From positions 5,334,001 to 5,394,000 of the forward strand of contig OX485803.1 in NCBI GenBank assembly GCA_950295325.1: a stretch of DNA of 60,000 bases, written 5' to 3'. The translations under genes and the position numbers were made by a program. Origin of the DNA: Polytrichum commune (Eukaryota; Streptophyta; Polytrichopsida; Polytrichales; Polytrichaceae). The notes beneath the pieces were generated by a model, which saw only the letters and a list, made by a program, of their open reading frames with translations, was not told where the DNA came from and made no database searches. How positions within the stretch are numbered: position 1 is the first letter of the stretch; each line of letters begins with the position of its first letter. This document shows positions 11,560-22,256 of this stretch, one piece after another.

Positions 11560-12466
11560 AACGCAATCAATTTTTTTTCGACCCTTCTCGCTGGTGGTGG
11601 CCAAAGGTCACCCCCTTCTTTGCTTACACGGCCAAAGAAGGGAGGAAGTGGATCACTAAGCAAATAGGCCTCAAGAAGTCAATATCGCACAAGTGGCGGA
11701 ACAAAATTCCCCCCTCCACCTCACCCAGGTGGAATACCATCTAGCACAAAACTAAGGCATAGAAAGAGGCGGCATTCCTCTGGTTGGCCATCCACAAGGC
11801 AATGGCAGTTAACAAGTGGCACGGTAAAATCTTGGCGGAGATCGACCAAAGCTACGCCCATTATGGTCCTCAATCGGTGAAATCAATGGAGCATAGGTTC
11901 TATAGTTGTCCCCTTGCTCAACATGCGTGGAGATACGTACGCTGCCAACATCATTTGGCAACTCTTCACCACAAAAGGAATTTTGGCCCGCACAAATCCT
12001 TTTCCATGTTGCAATGTTTTTTTGATCAACCTTTGTGCAAAACACTCAAACGATTTTGTCACATCTGGTTCTTCTTAAGAAGTGGTCTTCCGTGGATTAT
12101 TTGGCAGCAACGAAATGATCTGATTTTTAATAAATTGCAATGGTTCATTGAGAAAACATGTCAAATCATTTGGGATGCCTTGCAGGATTACGGGAGGATT
12201 GAATGGAAACGGATACTTAGGGACTTGGAAAAAGTCCTAGACGTGGCCTACCATGACATTTTTCACAAATTTGATTTGACTTGGGGGGTCAAAGGTTTTA
12301 TTATGACCCGGAGCAACTTAGTCATTACTTGGAAGGATAGGCCTCAAATGAGCATTATTTCTTGATTTCCACACGGGTTGTGTTTTTTCGGATGGATTGG
12401 TTGTATTTTGGGTTTTTGTTGCAATTGGATTTTCAATTTGTGCCAAAAAAAGAAAGAAATCACATA
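11560..12466 (+). pseudogene. LINE open reading frame 2, C-terminal end with zf-RVT domain, and 3' tail
   Basis: The frame from 11,784 to 12,365 reads as the C-terminal end of a plant LINE polyprotein. In the frame numbered from the Met at 11,784, SMEHRFYSCPLAQHAW (residues 34-49) matches the zf-RVT pattern of Glu, His, Cys-Pro and Trp. WIIWQQRNDLIFN further on is the usual block after it. Just upstream, EAAFLWLAIHKAMAVNKW fits the segment that precedes the zinc site, though stops intervene before it. The two cysteines that normally form C-x-x-C-G are both tyrosines here (residues 24 and 27), each a single G-to-A change, so the zinc site is broken. After the stop there is a T/G-rich 3' region and an A-rich tail ending near 12,466. 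The rest of the element is absent. Confidence 0.8.
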
Positions 12467-12480
12467 TAGTTGAAAGTGTG

Positions 12481-13075
12481 TAACAAACCCTAATTCTTCT
12501 AAGCTCTTCTAAAGTACATTTGACATGAACATCCCAACCATGAGGTCTCCGGACTCCACTAAGGCTCAAATACTAAATATGAAGATCATGGGATGAGATA
12601 AGATAAGATAAAACAAGATGATTCTACTCTTGCCTCAGAGTCCTCTATACACAGCTAGGGCAAAACAACCCATGCATTGGTTCCTTATAGGCAAGGGTTT
12701 AGACATCCAACAAGAAACAAGTGTATGGGTTGGTTTGCCCAAATCTCTATACACTCCCCCCTCCTCGTAAGTATGCCCAGTTGCCTTCAATTTATCTAAA
12801 GTAAAAGCATATTTCTATGTTCATGCATCGGTACAAAAATAGACACAAAAACAACGAGGTCTATATGTATTTTACATTAAACTCAATCTCGAACAATAAT
12901 GGTGCATGTTGATCGGAGGTATGTAAAGGACTCACGGGCAAGTTCAAAATCATCTCATCTTATTGAATGATATTATGATTCGATATTCAAGCTTTAGTGG
13001 AGTCTAGAAACCTCATGGTTGGGTGGTTCATGCCAAATGATTCTACAAGAGCTTAGAAAAATCTAGGTTTGTTAT
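12481..13075. mobile_element. Foldback element with about 150-bp inverted arms
   Basis: The left arm (12,481-12,634) and right arm (12,936-13,075) are inverted copies of each other. Left-arm landmarks TTCTAAGCTCTTCTA, ATCCCAACCATGAGGT and GGACTCCACTAAG are matched when the right arm is reversed by TTCTAAGCTCTTGTA, CACCCAACCATGAGGT and AGACTCCACTAAAG. About 300 bp separate the arms. No protein is encoded. It starts only about 15 bp after the tail of the LINE fragment. The superfamily is unknown. Confidence 0.65.
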
Positions 13076-13539
13076 ATTGTGAAGGACGAGGAAACGCTTT
13101 TGGGTAACTTATATTTAAGAAACATCGTGTGCTCCATTTTATAAAACAAGATATAAAATTCATGATTCGGGGTTTACTGGAACTCAATTGAGATGAACTA
13201 AGAACAAATTTAGAAGGGACATATCTCTACCGTCACATCCCTTGGGGGCACAAGATTGTGCAATGAACCAAAATCCTCCTTATGTGCATGTGTGGGGTTC
13301 ATGGCATTTTTGGAAACTCATCCATCATGGATGAAAGGGCAGTAGTAAAAAGAAGCACCCTACACATTGAAGGCCGATTCATTCCAAATCAACCTTATTA
13401 GACTGATTCAAAATGTCTAATGCAATTTTCGGAGTAAAAAAAAATACGAGCTAGCAAATAGCTCATTGCATTTTTACTGCCCTAGTGGATGAGTTTATGG
13501 GGACGCCACAAATTCTTGGTTGGGATTGAGTTTTGATAT
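13076..13539. other. No gene seen; short inverted repeat
   Basis: The phrase ACTCATCCATCATGGATG, followed by GGGCAGTAGTAAAAA, near 13,317-13,351 is answered in inverted form by TTTTTACTGCCCTAGTGGATG near 13,469-13,490. Nothing else is supportable here. Confidence 0.4.
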
Positions 13540-13835
13540 GGCTGGAACCAACAGTGCCATGACCCATGCCCTACTTTTAAGTGCTCAAGTGAGGAGGAAT
13601 GAGCGGCTAGAACGAGTGGTCATGGCAGACTCTAGACATTGGTAGTATGTTCGGACCAACTTTTGGCTTTAAAATAATTTCAATTTAAGGAAATAAATTA
13701 CCTTACAATTTACAATCCTCGTAATTTCTATCTTCCTACACATGATAAATCTGCACCGCCTTATACTTCTCCAGGACTGACGCAAAATTCTCTTAAGTGA
13801 TCAGTTATAGGCGCCTCTACTCTACATTCAATCTT
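13540..13835 (+). repeat. Dispersed repeat, second copy inverted at 52,575-52,870
   Basis: This roughly 290 bp stretch contains TGAGGAGGAATGAGCGG, CCAACTTTTGGCTT, TGCACCGCCTTATACTTCTC and CTCTTAAGTGATCAGTTA. The reverse complement of 52,575-52,870, inside a RECQSIM intron, shows the same blocks in order. The ends carry a CCGTAACC-type motif in inverted form in the intronic copy, hinting at a TIR element. There is no coding capacity. Confidence 0.55.
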
Positions 13836-15714
13836 TGCAATGGGTGAGCTTAAGTAGACATCATGAATCCTTTAACCTAAATCCTTGGCCTTCCATGGAA
13901 CAAAGTATTGCCAAGATGATCAAGGTTGACCCTTTGTAAATACATCACCACTATGTCAAAAACAAGTATCACAAGAAGCAATTATGAGACATAATGGAGT
14001 TCGGTTAACTGCACATGGTGCCATGCTCATTCAACAATCAATAATAACTCCTTGAAGATGTGAATAATCAACTTGCCTAATACTTGGGCTTTTTGGACTT
14101 TGTCTTAGCCTTTAATGTAGAGATTCTAGGACTCACAATTTCCGACTGATACATGATAAAAACAATTTTATATAGGGCCCCTATTCGTCCCGTCTAGACA
14201 CTAAGTCCGAATCTGCATGTATACTGTATAGTTTAGTAAAAAAGAGGTGTCAATTATTTTATGAGTCCAAGCAAGGGTCGGGGCGAATGACCCCATGCGA
14301 GTGTACGTAACGTGTATGTGGGACCCGTCAACTCCAAACTCTCAATATCCAATTCCCTTGTGTATGTTAATGTAGTCCCCTTGGGTCCCACAACTAGACT
14401 AAGTCGGTGCCTATGAAAGCTAATGCCAATATGAGTTTCTTGAGGAACAACTTAACGTTTTCATACCATGCCCACATCAAGGCTAGTCGTTGGTCTTGAG
14501 CAGTAGGAGTCCCTCTTGATAAAGAAGATGAATCTTTGTCTAAAATTTACTGCTATCACTAAGGATTTTTTTTTTGGTCCTACTCACGGTAATCTCACCG
14601 GATGTAACATATTGCAGTTTTGCTGACGCAGACAAGATAATGACTCCTATCAAGATGGAGACTATCCCAATGATGTGGGCCAGTCATTTTTCACTATCTA
14701 AATGCTTACAGATCGACTACAATAAGTTACCCTCTAACTCAACAAAAGTTTTGGTCAAGATTGGGTTGTTTGGCATAAGGTAAGTGGGTTAAATTCAACT
14801 TGTTTTTCATCTTCTCCAATTCTACACATTAGGTTTACATAGTGCAATTTGTCATACATTGATAATTGTACAATGAAGTATCAACAAGACCCGGATTGAA
14901 AATTGAACCTTCTTTGATTTAGTTATCTTTTACTGGAAGTGCATGTTTGTTGATATTGTAATTGAACACGTAGGTTCTCCCAATTGTGTTCCATTATTGA
15001 GTGTGGAGTAGGTGATAGGAGTTCAAGACGTACATTCTAGTCTCTTGTAACATATGTGCTTTATGGTGTTTGTTCTTTGATCCTCACTCAAACCACCAAA
15101 TTAGGGTGTCCAATCAAGAAAAATAATAGAGTTATACCCACATACCTTACAACACACTCCATGTTTGCTGAGTATTCAATGCAAACTTGGAGGTAGTGGA
15201 GGGGGGGGGGGGGATTGAACGGAAATCATCTCATATCAATTCAATGAGGCTCAAACTCAAATTGCAGGCCAAGACGTGCTAAACCAAATTAGGTTGCTCT
15301 TCATTCAAATTCAATACAAGTGGAAAGAAATCATTAATATTATATGCAAACAACCAATGAAAATCACAATAGACCAACTCATGATGAAATGTCCCCTTGA
15401 AGTAAAGGAGAGCTCGAATGGGGTTAGGAACACCCCAGTTGCCTAATAGGGAGGGTGGGTATGAGAAGGTAGTCAAGTGCCTAATCCATACCCACCCTCG
15501 GCATCTAAGTGATTGATTGATATAATGAATGGGTGAGATTTTTTTTATGAATACACTCCCACACATAGCTTTATGTGTTGCAAAGAATGTCTTGACGAAG
15601 GCTTTAGGGTGGTTGCAAGCTATACTATGGGGGATCCCTTCTAGGAATATGAACCACCTATGAGAAAAGGGTTACTTTTGGGGAGGCTATGGAGTAATGC
15701 ACTTGTTCATGGGA
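13836..15714. other. No gene seen; poly-G run
   Basis: I see no supportable gene. A G homopolymer of about 13 bases lies at 15,201-15,213. At 15,060-15,095 the phrase GGTGTTTGTTCTTTGATCCT is an inverted match to the SINE-like family found at 26.7, 40.9, 54.0 and 56.7 kb. The frame at 15,279-15,566 (minus) has no recognisable motif. Confidence 0.4.
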
Positions 15715-16067
15715 TACAATCTAACCTCCCTAATATCATGCCTGTGGTAACCCAAGTGCATGTGGTATTAAGGAGGCATGTGGTGTTAACATGGATGCAT
15801 GATAATAAAGAATTAGTGTAACATGTGACATTATGGAACAATATGAAGTCAACATTGTAATAATGACAATGATGATGATGTGATGAATGCGAGCGCTGGT
15901 TTGAATTCATTGGTGGATAATTTTAATGTCAAAATCCATGATATATGAGAGGGAAATGTGACAACATGGAGGGAGATTCAAATTGAGCAAGTCCATTCCC
16001 TAGGGCTTTGGGATATAAGAGAGGGGCGTGACATCACAAAGGATGACATTACAGAGGTGAGGGTGTA
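15715..16067. mobile_element. TIR element with TACACYCTAACC-type ends, copy M2
   Basis: This 353 bp copy begins TACAATCTAACCTCCCTAAT and ends ATTACAGAGGTGAGGGTGTA, an imperfect inverted counterpart. Interior blocks such as TAACATGTGACATTATGGAA, GTCAACATT and GATATAAGAGAGGG match copy M3 closely. It is non-coding. Confidence 0.7.
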
Positions 16068-17265
16068 TTGCATGTACAACTAACATTCAAGTATTTGGAT
16101 AAACCACTTGCCCATAATTAAAAAGGGATGTGTACTTATGGGGACAAAAACACCAAACAACGACACGACAACCACAACTATGAAGGCTTGTATTTCATGT
16201 TCGCCAACTACCATATTTGTGTAGTTTTGTGATTTAGTGTACGTCATATTGGCGGTTGAATTGCCCACAATTCATGCATAAATCCAAGTATGCCTAAATC
16301 CTAGTTATACCTCATGAACGCTTTTAGAATATACATAATATAATCTCACAATAGAATTTTAGTACCCTATATCAAGTAGTTGGTTACAATTTATACTTGT
16401 TTGGATGTTATTCCAACCTACGTTTTTTTTTGCAGTTGGTTCTTAATATCTTACAAAGAGTGACCTTCTTGAGAGCTACATCTTTTACACCTATTATTGT
16501 GGCCCACTATAATCTTGATATAGCATAATAAAAACTTGTGTAGTTGGCAAAAGCTGTCTCCAAAAGACAAATTCGAGTTGGCCTTCCATGCATTTGAGAA
16601 AACAACATATATGACATTTTTACGTGCCATGTAAGTTTTCACAAATATCACTAATTCAGTGGTTGTTGATTCACAAGCTACCTTAATGTTCCACCCACAC
16701 ATAAAATACAATGGGCCACGCTAATTTCTATTTGAATGCTAATCTTCATTCCATTGTAATAGGTGTGGAAAGGTGTATGTGATAAAGAATTATTTTAGTC
16801 ATTGTAGTAGTTTTTAGCATTCTTGTTTTCATTGTATTGTTGATTGTGGACTTTTATTCTAGACAAGCAAGATTATTTTCTTGTCTTATACTTTAGGGGA
16901 AATTTATGTCAACAATTATTATTACTACAACCTCATGTCCCCGCACGTCTTTTTGTGTTGAAGCTTGTATGAATTTGTGCATAAGATGCACATTTTTGGT
17001 TTAGGGTTTATGTACTTGGTTCTCAAAATTCAAGTGATGCAATAAAAAAAATTAAAAAAAATTGCTTGTTTGCGCTTAATGTTGCATCTTAGGAATGGTA
17101 ACTGTCTCGTCTAAAAGTCTTCTTCTTTGAACTTATATAAAATAAAGAGGAAATGCAGGTCAATAACTCATGTGTGAGCCTTCTATAGAGATGGCACATA
17201 TTAGGTGTCATATGGTGATTGCATGCCGACCAATTAGGTCAATATTGAAGTGTGCCAAACCCTTA
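16068..17265. other. No gene seen
   Basis: This is AT-rich sequence. The frame at 16,451-16,711 on the minus strand has no recognisable motif and could be chance. No element boundaries were identified. Confidence 0.35.
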
Positions 17266-17408
17266 GGGTCGCTTTATACATGAACCGTGAAAATCTAAGG
17301 ACCCTTGAAAATCATCCAAAGGCCGTATTGTGGGCAAAAGAAATCCAATCTCTCAATGAATGGGTCTTCAAGCTTAGTGGGAAGTAAAAGTGGACCATGT
17401 TGATTTAC

Positions 17409-17459
<51 letters not shown>

Positions 17460-17601
17460 ATGACCCCACCATGATAATTTTTTTTCTTTAGAGCTAATGA
17501 TAAGTTAATTGCATGCCACAACCCCTAATTGTGGGTTTTACCAATCAATTGATTTGTATATCATGGGTCAAGGGGCCTCAAGCTCTAGTGTAAAGTGGCT
17601 C
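17266..17601. mobile_element. Tourist/Harbinger-like MITE, copy T4 (internally shortened)
   Basis: This 336 bp copy begins GGGTCGCTTTATACATGAAC and ends with GTGTAAAGTGGCTC. TTA lies on both sides (17,263-17,265 and 17,602-17,604), a clean TWA duplication. Compared with its 480-500 bp relatives it lacks part of the middle, and a GA microsatellite lies at about 17,413-17,456. Confidence 0.85.
17413..17456. repeat. (GA)n microsatellite
   Basis: About 22 uninterrupted GA units lie inside the Tourist-like copy T4. Confidence 0.95.
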
Positions 17602-18150
17602 TTAGCCTCTTTTATTTTTTGCCTTGTCTAGGGAGCATGTCAAAGATTGTCAAAGATCCTTTGAATGCCTAGAGGTTTGATGGTTCCACCTAAAATACAA
17701 TTTCTTTACTAAATTGCATGCAAAATTTATAGACGTGATCCTTTTGGGTATCCAAGTTACATTGTATACAAATTTATGTAATCCAAAGCCATATCTTTAG
17801 TAAAACAAAAAATAAAGAACAAGGTTATCCCACAAAGGAAGTATATATGATCTCATTCTTGTCAGCCCAATATTGTAAGAGAGTCAAAGTGATGAAGGAC
17901 TCTCAAGTTACATGAGATTCGAAGTGGTAGGAATTGACATAATAATGGTGTGTGTGTTACATAGCATTATTCAACATGCTATTTGAGCTATGTAGGGTCA
18001 ATATTATTCCTGAAGCATTCTTGAATATTCTGTGAAATGTGAATTCATGGTCAAATTTCATTTGGATCACATGTGCGGGATCGTATTTAATTTTGTTAAA
18101 GAAACCGAGGTTGACCTCGAATTTGAGTCATGTTGTGTGCCACTGCACTA

Positions 18151-19073
18151 CAGTCCTACCTCTTTAATACGACACTCAATATAAAGACACGGATTTTGTA
18201 AACCAAACTTTTTAGTGTAAATCTACCTCTATAATATGACACTCTTGGATTCCAAAATGTCATATTATAGAGGTAATAAATGCATATATGGCGGTTTTCA
18301 CATATGTTTAAGTACAAAGTTAGTATTCAATTTACGTAACTTTCACATATGAAATGTGGATACAAGAAGATCTAATGTAAAATGATGTTAGAACATGGAA
18401 ACTAAGGGAACCATGTTTTTTTTAATCTCAAAACCTAATCAAGAGACTGATTAATTTTTGTCTCTTTTTGCAACAATTTTTCACCTAAACCACAAACCTA
18501 GGTGCACATTCTGTTTTCAAGCATTTTGAACCCTTTTGTTAATCATATTGATTTGATGCGCATGTAATTGGGAAGCCTTGGGACAAAGAATAAAGCCACC
18601 TCGTTCTGACCTCAATGCAAAGCCATTGGACTCTTTAGATGTTGATGAAAGACCTCCACCTATTACGAAACTGGCCAGATGCTCAACATCATGCTCAATC
18701 GTTAGCTACATTTTCTACGGACAACCTAATAGAGTTTACTCCTACACTCATAATGAAATCACATGCCACATAGGGAAAGCCCAATAAGAGTATTCGTTGC
18801 TAACTTGGAATTGCAGCATCAACGGTCTATCGATTCCTCCTTTCAAGTCCACATAGATTTCATGAGAGAAATTATGCGTATTTGTAAAGACATTCGAAAG
18901 AATATTTATTTTGTATACGTGACAAAACACCTAACGTGTGTTCTCATGAAGCACCACGCTACTATGACAAAGAAGTCCAATTTGTCATGCTATTAAAATA
19001 CGTGACACCTCGATATATAATACGACGGTTTTCTCGTTCCCAAATGTGTCATATTAAAGAAGAGGCGGAGTTG
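18151..19073. mobile_element. pogo/Tc1-mariner-like element with TA duplication
   Basis: The left end begins CAGTCCTACCTCTTTAATAC and continues GACAC. The right end reversed begins CAACTCCGCCTCTTC, then TTTAATATGACAC. TA lies on both sides (18,149-18,150 and 19,074-19,075). Ends of the CAGT-n-n-ACCTC type with a TA duplication are typical of pogo/Tigger elements. A near-perfect palindrome with arms ACCTCTATAATATGACA lies just inside the left end (about 18,222-18,271). The 923 bp interior has short frames but no transposase motif I recognise. The class is inferred from the ends only. Confidence 0.6.
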
Positions 19074-20164
19074 TACTAGTTGCCAAAATAAATAAGTTAA
19101 ATGACAAGTGACATAGCCCCCTCTATAGAGGTATAGGACACATGCCTAAGATACCCATTGTCAAGGGGCTTCGCTCGCGAGGCTCGAGCCTCGAACACGG
19201 CTCTTGAATCTTATATGTTACAAGTGGTGATGAAGTAGTGTTATTTAGCTCCATTGTGTTAGCCCGGGAAATGAGATAAATCCAAGAGCATAAAATGCTT
19301 GATCTAGGGGCTTGGCCCGCACTCCGAGGCTTCCACCAATATTGTATGTAGTACAAAAACACAAAGTTCGAGGCACTTGACTATCATGTACAAATTGAGG
19401 GGGTGGAATATTTGGAATAGGACATTCTCATGCGTGATAGGCACTAGTCCGCTCGCTACCAAACTTTGGAATGTGGGATACTGCACCAAATACAATATTG
19501 AGTGTCACTTCCGATTTGGAGTTACCGTGTTGTATCTTTCTATTTTCATGATTCATCATGTAAAATTGTTTACGAAGTAAGGTTGTTAATGTTCCATGAT
19601 GTCCCACCAACCAATTTAACATGTGTTGGGTAGAATACGAGATATACAATAAATAGATGTAGCATTGATATGTGCGGTGGGACCCTTCAATGGGCAGTGT
19701 GGGAATAATTTAACCAGTTTGAATGGTTGGTTTTTCTAACCAGAGCATTAACCGGGATGTGCGGTTGGACTTCAAGTGAGCTCCAAACAAGGAATACACT
19801 GAAGAGCGGGTTGGGGAAGACTGGGCCCGCTTGCCTTGTCTCACATAGGTCACCCACTAAGGGAGTTTACACAATACACCGTTTATGATATTTATGGCAC
19901 TTTCTATTTGGAGTTACACACTGCTAAATTTTTTTATTGTTAGTGTAGTTTTTTGACTAAGTAAAGGTTTCAATGTGCTATAGTGTCCAAGCAACCAATT
20001 TGACCTTTGTTGGTAGAAAACTAGGGTTATAATAAAAAGTTATAGCACAATGTATGTCCAAATATGGTGTAGTCCTAGCTAGATAACATGCGAATTGGAA
20101 ACCCAATGCATTCAAGTTGCACTTGAGACTTTGGCCCATCGCAATACATGTTCCATCTCTCATC
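19074..20164. other. No gene seen
   Basis: There are no supportable genes. Small overlapping reading frames at 19,100-19,650 run on both strands without motifs. Phrases such as CACTTCCGATTTGGAGTTAC (19,506) and CACTTTCTATTTGGAGTTAC (19,898) show a diverged direct duplication, 19,500-19,640 against 19,890-20,050. Confidence 0.4.
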
Positions 20165-20523
20165 TACACTCTAACCTCCTCAATGTCACACATGTGACAA
20201 TCAAAGTGCACGTGCTATTGAGGACATTTGTAGTGTTAACATGTATGCATGATAATAGAGAATTAGTGTAGCATGTGATATTATGGAATAACACAAAGTC
20301 AACATTACAATAATGACAATGATGACAATGTGATTCGTGCAAGCATGTGGTTCAAATTCTTTGGTGGATTAAACCTAAACCTAAACCTAAACCCATGGTA
20401 TATGAAAGGGAAATGCAACAACAAGGAGGGAGATTTGAACTAAGCACATCTATTTCCTAGGGTTTTGGGATATAAGAGAGGGATTAACATTACAAAGGAT
20501 GACATTATGGAGGTTAGGGTGTA
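20165..20523. mobile_element. TIR element with TACACYCTAACC-type ends, copy M3
   Basis: This is the best-kept copy of the family, 359 bp. It begins TACACTCTAACCTCCTCAAT, followed by GTCAC, and ends with a segment whose reverse complement begins TACACCCTAACCTCCATAAT and GTCA. The interior shares long blocks with M2. It carries a short run of CCTAAA units (about 20,370-20,394) that the other copies lack. It is non-coding. Confidence 0.75.
20370..20394. repeat. Short CCTAAA tandem array (telomere-like)
   Basis: About three to four units of the six-base motif CCTAAA are present. Canonical plant telomere repeats have seven bases (CCCTAAA), so this is only telomere-like. It is probably a microsatellite within copy M3. 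Confidence 0.7.
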
Positions 20524-22157
20524 TTTGCTATGCATATCAAACGAGCGTAAAATCTCAAGTGCACTATTCAATTCCTTTCATTCCCTACGTCAATGCGAAT
20601 GTGATTAATTACTACTACAAAGCGGTCCCACGTTTGGTTGCCATAAGTGTGGCACAAAATCCTTAAGCTTTTCACCCGGATTGTGGGACCTTGTTTGTGG
20701 CAATTATAGGCGCTCAGTTCCAGTCAGTCTCGAGTATGTATAGTGTTGGACAATATTACACACTACTGCTCAGTGATTTCGGGTTCAAAATACTGCGCTA
20801 GCATTTTTCAATTTCTCTTTATTAGATTGGGGCGAATTCTTTAAATTCTTTTAAAACGATCCTTGGAGGGTATACTTCCAATATTTTTCCAAAGGGGGTA
20901 GAATATAACATAGGGTGGCAATTTTTATTTCAAAATTATTTTTTTAACAAATTTATAATTAACAAAGGATGGTCTGTATACCTAATACTCAGGTTGAAGA
21001 AACTTAGCCTACTAGTTATGAGGTGATTAGAAAAAAATTATATGTAACATATGTGAGCAAAAATCTCAAGAAAAAAATCAGAAGTTTGTTGAGATTTTCT
21101 TTTTGAAGAATGCAAGTAGAGGCCAAATTGTTGTATAGACCTTAAGAGACCTTATGCTAGTTGCCTGATGAGAATGATCTCTACCTTGATCCAAAATAGT
21201 GAGACGAACTTCATTCATAACATTCAATATTTCATCCTTTCAAAGAAAACCCTTAGGGAAGGAGGAATGACCTCCCCCAAACCCTAATGGGAGTTCATTT
21301 CCACCTCCTCTCTCATATGTGGAGTATACTTTTTGCAAAGGTGGAGCACATTAAAGATATATGCTACAAAGATTGCGGGAAAGTGAAGAAGGGGTAGAGT
21401 TGCAACTGTAGCTAGTGTGGCAACGTCAGAGGATGTGGGATTCTATTGGATAGGAAGGGTGCAGAGAATGCGAGCGAAAGTTGGATCAAAACGGGGAATG
21501 TTGCAACAACCTATGGACCTTTTAAAGAAACCATCATCCAATTTGAAGAAAATAATTGAGTCTAGTTGAAACATTATGGTCATATTGTATTGGTTTTCTA
21601 ACGCTAGAGGTTCTTTGAAGTACAAATATGACGCTTCAAACTCTAAGTGGATAAATGTTGATTCAATTATGTTGACCGTTATAATAACATATCAACCATC
21701 CTCCAAGTTGCATGCATTGGATAGCAATGATGTTGAGTGTCTAGCCTAATTTTGTTTATGCTTGAGGTGAAGTTGTCTATATGTATGTATTCTAGACCTT
21801 ATTAGTTCATACTTGAACCATTTGTGATGCAATTTCTACACCACATCCCATCAATAGATGTATACTAAAAGCAATTTTCATCACTACGTTTTTGTGTATT
21901 GGAATCTTGAAAAATGCATCTATTACTTCTAGTCCTACTTTCAAAGTTTTTAACTTCTCAAGATATATATACATCTATGGATATAAAAACTCTAAAAATA
22001 CTATCAACATACCTTTCCATCAAAAGGCTTAAATTTCAATATCATGTTATCATAGGTGCCTCAAAATGTACGCCAAAGATAACAATACCTCCCCTACCCT
22101 AAAACATGTTGGATATCGCACGTATATATGCAACATTTTACATTGAGTGAACCCTCC
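20524..22157. other. No gene seen
   Basis: AT-rich sequence without supportable genes, RNA genes or clear element ends. Confidence 0.35.
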
Positions 22158-22256
22158 ATAAAAACGATTGGTAATCTTCCGAAAACCTTGAACTTCAACC
22201 GGCTATTCTTCACACTCAACTGGTTCGTTTGTAACTTAGTAGCCGGTTCTTGGGTC
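22158..22256 (+). mobile_element. CCGGTT-family element, copy C4 (partial)
   Basis: This is a partial copy in plus orientation. Landmarks are CGATTGGTAATCTTCCGAAA, CTTGAACTTCAACCGGC, CTCAACTGGTTCGTTTGTAA and TAGTAGCCGGTTCTTGG. The outer half with the GTTGACATCTTC block is missing. Confidence 0.55.

Noticed and set aside
11127-11663. 178-residue minus-strand frame, the longest in the window
   Set aside because: No family motifs, and it overlaps the opposite-strand LINE remnant; length is within chance for AT-rich DNA with TTG starts.
20370-20394. True interstitial telomere
   Set aside because: The unit is six bases, the tract is very short and it lies inside a MITE copy.
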